Positions 35,713 through 41,083 of a DNA stretch of 41,083 nt are shown piece by piece; the stretch's first letter is position 1, and each line of letters begins with the position of its first letter. The stretch comes from an uncultured Lentisphaeria bacterium (lineage in GTDB: Bacteria > Verrucomicrobiota > Lentisphaeria > Oligosphaerales > Oligosphaeraceae). A model generated the notes under the pieces. That model saw only the letters and a list, made by a program, of their open reading frames with translations, was not told the DNA's origin and did no database searches. The position numbers were made by a program, and so were the translations under genes. The stretch lies in NCBI GenBank assembly GCA_945827525.1, contig CALZPA010000003.1, positions 1-41,083 of the forward strand, read 5' to 3'.

Positions 35713-36489
35713 ATGGACAGCCTCCTATCCATCCTCGACTCCTTCAAGGCCGCCGTCAACAGCACCTTCATCGTTGACGCGCGCTACATGATCTTCCTTG
35801 AGGGCATCAAGAACACGCTGACAATCACGTTTGGCGCCCTGCTGCTGGGCGTGGTCATCGGCGTCGTCGTGGCCGTGTCGAAGGTCTACTACTACCAGAC
35901 GGGCCCGTACCGCTTCTGGGAGTCGCTGGGGCAACTGTGCCGGACGGGGCGTCCGCAGTTTCTGGGCCAGATGCTGCTGAAGCTGCTGGACATGTTCCTG
36001 AACTTCTACCTGACGGTGATCCGCGGGACACCGGTGGTGGTTCAGCTGATGATCTGGGCGTTTGTGGTGCTTTCGTCCTACAATGAGATCCTCGTGGCCA
36101 TCATCGGCTTCGGCATCAACTCGGGCGCGTATGTGTCGGAGATCGTCCGCGCGGGCATCATGGCGGTGGACAAGGGCCAGACGGAGGCCGGACGCTCGCT
36201 GGGTCTGTCGGCCGCGTCGACGATGCGGCTCATCATCCTGCCGCAGGCGTTCAAGAATGTGCTGCCGGCCCTGTCGAACGAGGTCATCGCGCTGATCAAG
36301 GAGACGTCGATTGTCGGCTATGTGGCGGTGACCGACCTGACGAAGGCGGCGGCGCTGGTTCGCGCCCGCACGTTCGACGCCTTCGTGCCGCTGCTGTTCG
36401 TGGCGGCCGCCTACCTGTTCATGGTCATCATCCTGACGTTCTTCCAGCGCCGTCTGGAGCGCAACCTGCAGGCCAGCGACCGCAAGTAG
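35713..36489 (+). CDS. Amino-acid ABC transporter permease (HisM/GlnP family)
   Basis: [33 protein letters not shown]..; [54 protein letters not shown] motif. Confidence 0.95.
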   Translation: MDSLLSILDSFKAAVNSTFIVDARYMIFLEGIKNTLTITFGALLLGVVIGVVVAVSKVYYYQTGPYRFWESLGQLCRTGRPQFLGQMLLKLLDMFLNFYLTVIRGTPVVVQLMIWAFVVLSSYNEILVAIIGFGINSGAYVSEIVRAGIMAVDKGQTEAGRSLGLSAASTMRLIILPQAFKNVLPALSNEVIALIKETSIVGYVAVTDLTKAAALVRARTFDAFVPLLFVAAAYLFMVIILTFFQRRLERNLQASDRK

Positions 36490-36557
36490 GCCATCGTCCG
36501 TCATCCGTTTCTCCTTTCCCCTTCATCCCATTCCCTCCACCAGCGCGACCACCGACT

Positions 36558-37316
36558 ATGGACAACAGCACCCCCACCGTCAGCACCGATGTGCAGATTG
36601 AGGTCCGTGACCTCCACAAGAGCTTTGGCGACCATGAGGTTCTCCGCGGCATCGACGAGCGCATCCACAAGGGCGAGAAGGTCGTCGTCATCGGGCCCTC
36701 CGGCTCGGGCAAGAGCACCTTCCTGCGCTGCATCAACCTGCTGGAGAAGCCGACCAGCGGACGCATCTTCGTCGATGGCGAGGAGATCACCTCGCGCTCC
36801 TGCAAGGTGGACCGGCTGCGCCAGCGCATGGGCATGGTGTTCCAGCACTTCAATCTCTTCCCGCACAAGACCATCATGGACAACATCACGCTGGCGCCCG
36901 TCCACCTCAAGCTGATGAGCCGCAAGGAGGCCCGCGAACGCGCCGAGCAGCTCCTCATCCGCATCGGGCTCATCGACAAGGCGAGCGCCTATCCGAGCCA
37001 GCTCTCCGGCGGCCAGAAGCAGCGCATCGCCATCGTCCGCGCCCTCGCGATGAACCCCGACGTCATGCTCTTCGACGAGCCCACCTCCGCCCTCGACCCC
37101 GAGATGGTCGGCGAGGTCCTCAGCCTCATGAAGGAGCTCGCCGACGCCGGCATGACCATGATTGTCGTCACCCATGAGATGGGCTTCGCCCGCGAGGTCG
37201 GCACCCGCGTCCTCTTCATGGATGAGGGACGCATCCTGGAGCAGAACGAGCCCAACGCCTTCTTCTCCAATCCGCAGCACGCGCGGCTCAAGGACTTCCT
37301 CGCCAAGGTGCTTTGA
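36558..37316 (+). CDS. Amino-acid ABC transporter ATP-binding protein (GlnQ family)
   Basis: [66 protein letters not shown]. Confidence 0.95.
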   Translation: MDNSTPTVSTDVQIEVRDLHKSFGDHEVLRGIDERIHKGEKVVVIGPSGSGKSTFLRCINLLEKPTSGRIFVDGEEITSRSCKVDRLRQRMGMVFQHFNLFPHKTIMDNITLAPVHLKLMSRKEARERAEQLLIRIGLIDKASAYPSQLSGGQKQRIAIVRALAMNPDVMLFDEPTSALDPEMVGEVLSLMKELADAGMTMIVVTHEMGFAREVGTRVLFMDEGRILEQNEPNAFFSNPQHARLKDFLAKVL

Positions 37317-37375
37317 GGAGGGCTGGCCCTGCCTCCGCGCAGGTTCCCGTCGTCATCACGCTCCCGCAGGGCAGA

Positions 37376-37432
37376 ACCGCCGCTCTGGCGGATGGCTCAC
37401 AGAGGCCATCGCCGGGGCGGCGGTCGTTTGTT
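37376..37432 (+). terminator. Terminator-like extended hairpin after GlnQ-like gene
   Basis: ACCGCCGC/GCGGCGGT outer stem with an inner GGCGGATGGC/GGCCATCGCC stem, followed by CGTTTGTTTCTT. Confidence 0.55.
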
Positions 37433-37475
37433 TCTTGGTGTGCGGGCGGCGCGGGACGGGGCGCGGTGGGTACGG

Positions 37476-37928
37476 TCAGGACTCGGGGCGCCGCTGCTGT
37501 TCGGCGGTCTCGGCGGCGAGGCAGTGGTCGCAGAGTCCGTAGAAGTGTATCTGGGTGGCCTCAAGCTGGCCGATGTGCGGATGGTGTACGGGCAGGGGGA
37601 GGGCGTCGACCTGGGCGTCATGGACGCAGCCGCAGCGCCGGCATTTGAAGTGCGCATGGATCGTGGTGTCCGGGTCGTAGCGCAGTTCGCCGTTCTCGAT
37701 GTTGAGCTGCTGGACGAGGTTGAGGGAGGCGAACAGCTTGAGGGTGTTGTAGACGGTGGTCTTGGAGAGCGTGGGGTGGGTCTCGGCCAACTGCTGGTAG
37801 ATGGCGTCCACTGTCGGATGGGTCTTGTTCCCGTCCAGGTACATGAGAATGGCAATGCGTGGCTCAGATGCTGCGATGCCTGCCGTTCGGAGCCTCGAGA
37901 TGGCGCTGGCGCGTGCAATGGGAGACAT
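37476..37928 (-). CDS. perR: Fur-family regulator, PerR-like
   Basis: TLSKTTVYNTLKLF helix; YDPDTTIHAHFKCRRCGCVHD; FYGLCDHC with two CxxC zinc pairs. Confidence 0.82.
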   Translation of the reverse strand: MSPIARASAISRLRTAGIAASEPRIAILMYLDGNKTHPTVDAIYQQLAETHPTLSKTTVYNTLKLFASLNLVQQLNIENGELRYDPDTTIHAHFKCRRCGCVHDAQVDALPLPVHHPHIGQLEATQIHFYGLCDHCLAAETAEQQRRPES

Positions 37929-37968
37929 GATTGTTAGGGAGGGTGAAAGGGGTGAGAAAAACTCAGAA

Positions 37969-38008
37969 AGGCTGTATGCGGTGGCGTGAGACGCGCCGCA
38001 TACAGCCT
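37969..38008 (-). terminator. Hairpin between rubrerythrin and perR-like genes
   Basis: AGGCTGTATGCGG/CCGCATACAGCCT perfect 13-bp stem; on - strand followed by TTCTGAGTTTTT. Confidence 0.7.
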
Positions 38009-38073
38009 CTGCCCAACGAGGGAGGCTGCCTGGCCATGCAAGCCGGCCAGGTCATGCGCAGGATTGGGATGGA

Positions 38074-38619
38074 TTATTTGCCGAAGTAGCGCTTCAGCAG
38101 ACCGGCGAAGCCGCAGCCGTGGCGAGCCTCATCCTTGGCCATCTCGTGGACGGTGTCGTGGATGGCGTCGAGGTTGAGCTCCTTGGCCAGCTTGGCGAGG
38201 GTCAGCTTGCCGGCGCAGGCGCCGTTCTCGGCGTCGCGGCGGAGTTCGAGGTTCTTCTCGGTGGAGTCGGTGACGACCTCGCCCAGCAGCTCGGCGAACT
38301 TGGAGGCGTGCTCGGCCTCTTCGAACGCGTAGCGCTTGAAGGCCTCGGCGACCTCGGGATAGCCCTCGCGCTCGGCGACGCGGGACATCGCCAGGTACAT
38401 GCCGACCTCGCAGCACTCGCCGTTGAAGTTCTCGCGCAGACCGTCCAGAACGCGCTGGTCAACGTCCTTGGCGATGCCGACCACGTGCTCGCAGGCCCAG
38501 ACCAGCTCGGCAGCCTGAACCGTGAACTTCGAGCCGGGGCACTTGCAGAGCGGGCACTGCGCCGGGGGCTCGTCGCCTTCGTGGACGTAGCCGCAGACAG
38601 GGCAGACATACTTCTTCAT
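38074..38619 (-). CDS. Reverse rubrerythrin (N-terminal rubredoxin, C-terminal ferritin-like diiron domain)
   Basis: [28 protein letters not shown] rubredoxin at the N-terminus; EE..EHA and [10 protein letters not shown] diiron ligands. Confidence 0.93.
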   Translation of the reverse strand: MKKYVCPVCGYVHEGDEPPAQCPLCKCPGSKFTVQAAELVWACEHVVGIAKDVDQRVLDGLRENFNGECCEVGMYLAMSRVAEREGYPEVAEAFKRYAFEEAEHASKFAELLGEVVTDSTEKNLELRRDAENGACAGKLTLAKLAKELNLDAIHDTVHEMAKDEARHGCGFAGLLKRYFGK

Positions 38620-38737
38620 CTTCTGGTTTCTCCTTCTTTTGGTTCTCGTTGCGCCCCTCTACGGGGAACTATGAGGATGGTCGCCGACGACGCGGCAGCC
38701 GTGTGATGACTCTTGACCAGCCTTGTGACAGGCTAGT

Positions 38738-38752
38738 TTGTAATGATTACAG
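38738..38752. promoter_or_regulatory. PerR/Fur-box-like palindrome upstream of rubrerythrin gene
   Basis: TTGTAATGATTACAG containing perfect TGTAAT-G-ATTACA (38739-38751); compare PerR consensus TTATAATNATTATAA. Confidence 0.6.
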
Positions 38753-38835
38753 AATTAAAATAGCTGGCTTTGGGAAAAAGTCAAACGGGAAGGGGCACTT
38801 TCGGGCGTTTTTTTCTTTTGTGGTCGTGGGTATGG

Positions 38836-39873
38836 TCAGTCCTGCGGCTCCTGCTCCTCGAGTCGTCTGCGGAGCATGCCGCAGGCGGCGTCGATGTTCT
38901 TGCCCTTTCGGAGTCGGAGGGTAGCCTGGACGTTTCGCTTGGTGAGGATGGCGAGGAACTGTTCGGCCTTTTGGGGGGAGGAGGGCGGGTAGTGGGGGTC
39001 GTCGGTGTTGGAGGGGATGAGGTTGACCTTGGCGTGGAGGTCGCGGGCGATGTCGGCGAGGGCGTTGGCGTCGTCGTGGGAGTCGTTGAAGTTGGCGATG
39101 AGGATGTATTCGAGGGTGACCATGCGGGTGGTCATCTCGCGGTAGGCCTTGGCGGCGTCGAGGATATCGGCGATGGGTGCGCGGTGTCTGGGTGGGATGA
39201 GCTTGGCGCGCTTGTCGTCGTCGACGGCATGGAGCGAGATGGCGAGGTTCCAGGGGCGCTGGAGCGCGCCGAGCTGCCGGATGGCGCGCGGGATGCCGGA
39301 GGTGGAGACGGTGATGTGGCGGGCGCCGAGCCCGAGGCCGTCGGGCGAGCAGATGGTCTCCAGGGCGGGGACGAGGCTGTCGAGGTTGTGGAGGGGTTCG
39401 CCCATGCCCATGACGACGACGTTGGAGACGAGCTGTCCTGCCTCCTGGGAGGCGGCGATGACCTGGTCGACGATTTCGGCGGGCGTCAGATTGCGCGCGA
39501 GTCCCTTCTTGCCGGAGGCGCAGAAGACGCAGCGGACCTGGCAGCCGACCTGGGTGGAGATGCAGACGGTGTTGCGTCGCGGGGCGCGGATGAGGACGGT
39601 CTCGATGGTGTGTCCGTCGTGGAGCCGGAAGAGCCACTTGACGGTGCGGTCATCGTCGTTGAGCTTCTGCACCTGGGTGAGCGAGGAGCAGGCGAGGTCG
39701 TCGGCGAGGGCCTCGCGGAGTGTCTTGGGGAGGTTGGCCATGTCGTCGAAGGAGGTGACGAGGCGCCTGCGGTTCCATTCGCGGATCTGCTTGCGCCGGA
39801 AGGCGGGCTGGTGGTGGTCGGCGAGCCACTGGTCGAGCTGCTGGTCGGTGAGGTCGTTGAGGCTGGTGGGCAT
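38836..39873 (-). CDS. rlmN: 23S rRNA (adenine(2503)-C(2))-methyltransferase, radical SAM (start trimmed from 39954)
   Basis: CISTQVGCQVRCVFCASGKKGLARNLTPAEIVDQV; GMGEPLHN; C-terminal AACGMLRR. Confidence 0.94.
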   Translation of the reverse strand: MPTSLNDLTDQQLDQWLADHHQPAFRRKQIREWNRRRLVTSFDDMANLPKTLREALADDLACSSLTQVQKLNDDDRTVKWLFRLHDGHTIETVLIRAPRRNTVCISTQVGCQVRCVFCASGKKGLARNLTPAEIVDQVIAASQEAGQLVSNVVVMGMGEPLHNLDSLVPALETICSPDGLGLGARHITVSTSGIPRAIRQLGALQRPWNLAISLHAVDDDKRAKLIPPRHRAPIADILDAAKAYREMTTRMVTLEYILIANFNDSHDDANALADIARDLHAKVNLIPSNTDDPHYPPSSPQKAEQFLAILTKRNVQATLRLRKGKNIDAACGMLRRRLEEQEPQD

Positions 39874-39907
39874 GGGGATTCCTTGCTGGGGGAGGTGCGG
39901 GGCGACG

Positions 39908-40852
39908 TCAGCGGACTCCGAGGCGTTCGAGGTCGACGGCGAGTTCGCGGACATAGAGTTCGAGGTAGTTGTCGGCGATGGCGGAGGCGTGGGGGAGCGT
40001 CCAGAGCCGAGGGCAGGAGCGGATGGGGTCGTCGGCGGGAAGCGGCTCGTGGGCGAAGACGTCGAGTGCGGCGCCGAGGAGCCGCCGGGCGCGGAGCGCG
40101 TCGAGGAGGGCGTCCTCGTCGATGGCGTTGCCCCGTCCGACGTTGATGACGGTGGCGTCCTGGGGGAGGAGTGCGAGCCGTCTGGCGTCGAGGAGGCGGT
40201 CGGTGCCGGTGGTGGAGGGGAGGGCGAGGATGAGGTGCTGGGTCAGGGGGAGGACGGCGTCGAGCCGGTCGGGGCCGAAGAGGGCGTCGTCGCCGTCGAA
40301 CCAGTCGGGGACAGGGGCGGTTTCGGGATGCCGGACCAGGCCGCGGAGGGTGGTTCCGAACGGCTTGAGGAGTCGTCCGATCCAGCGTCCGATGTGTCCG
40401 AAGCCGAGGATGGTGACGCTGGCGCCCCGGAGGGTGCGCATGAGCGGGGTGAGTTCGGCGCGGGGCCAGGGGAGGCCGGCGTAGGTCGTGGCGGCCGGCA
40501 GGATGGCGCGGGTCATGCCGAGCAGCATGCCGACGACCGTCTCGGCGATGATCTCGCCGTGGAAGTGCCCGTTGAGCATGGTGACGGTCGGCGGCGGCGT
40601 GACATGGAAGTAGTCCTTGCCGGCGGCGGGGGTCGAGAGGACACGCAGCCGCGGCGCCGCGTCGAACCATTCCTGACGGAACACCCAGGCGAGGGCGACG
40701 TCGGCGTCGCGGAGCGCCTGGGCGAATTCGTCCTGGTGATGGCAGACGGTGACGTCGGCGCCGGGGATGAGCTGCCGGAGCAGGTCGGCGTGCCGTGTCT
40801 GGAAGTGCCAGGTCGGCACCAGGCTGTGGGTGATGAAGGTCGCGATGTTCAA
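39908..40852 (-). CDS. D-2-hydroxyacid dehydrogenase (NAD-binding)
   Basis: GFGHIGRWIGRLLKPFG Rossmann motif; INVGRGNAIDEDALLDAL; ALDVFAHEPLPADDPI; LPHASA. Confidence 0.88.
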   Translation of the reverse strand: MNIATFITHSLVPTWHFQTRHADLLRQLIPGADVTVCHHQDEFAQALRDADVALAWVFRQEWFDAAPRLRVLSTPAAGKDYFHVTPPPTVTMLNGHFHGEIIAETVVGMLLGMTRAILPAATTYAGLPWPRAELTPLMRTLRGASVTILGFGHIGRWIGRLLKPFGTTLRGLVRHPETAPVPDWFDGDDALFGPDRLDAVLPLTQHLILALPSTTGTDRLLDARRLALLPQDATVINVGRGNAIDEDALLDALRARRLLGAALDVFAHEPLPADDPIRSCPRLWTLPHASAIADNYLELYVRELAVDLERLGVR

Positions 40853-41083
40853 GGTGTGTGTCCCATACTGGAAGGATGCTGTCTCCGGACGCCGGCGTCG
40901 TGTCTCGGAGGAACTCTCATCGGGTGAGCCGGGAAAGCCTCCCCGTGCTCTGCGGCGATGCGTAGGGACGCCTGTCCCGCGGCACCTCGCCGTCGGGCGG
41001 ATAGCCGTCTGCTCCTCTTGTGGTCGCCAGCCTTCTCGAACGCTCCCTAATATAATGTGGCAAGCGGACGAGACAATCGGAGC

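Overview
GC-rich bacterial window. The many FTLIELL/H-X9-DG pseudopilins and glycoside hydrolases suggest a Lentisphaerae/PVC-like lineage (inference). No rRNA, tRNA, CRISPR or transposase was recognised. Main contents: the start of a truncated gene at the left edge; a MacAB-type efflux operon (-); a GH32-like protein (+); a 59-bp A/C-rich tandem repeat; a single-ORF SbcD-SbcC fusion (-); an esterase/GH39-like fusion (-); a GH110-like beta-helix protein (-); five H-X9-DG pseudopilin genes placed among secreted carbohydrate-active genes (GH39-like, DUF1080, two paralogous large clan-A-like GHs, an acetyltransferase); a second FtsX-type ABC exporter (-); a polar amino-acid ABC importer (+); a reverse-rubrerythrin and PerR-like Fur pair (-) with a PerR-box-like palindrome; rlmN (-); and a D-2-hydroxyacid dehydrogenase (-). 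Most other long ORFs in the track are antisense GC-bias shadows. Strongest leads: the pseudopilin/glycosidase gene pairing with mostly non-canonical prepilin cleavage sites, the SbcD-SbcC fusion, the esterase-GH fusion, the PerR-box/rubrerythrin unit, and the A/C-rich repeat. All family calls are from motif reading only; no database search was run.
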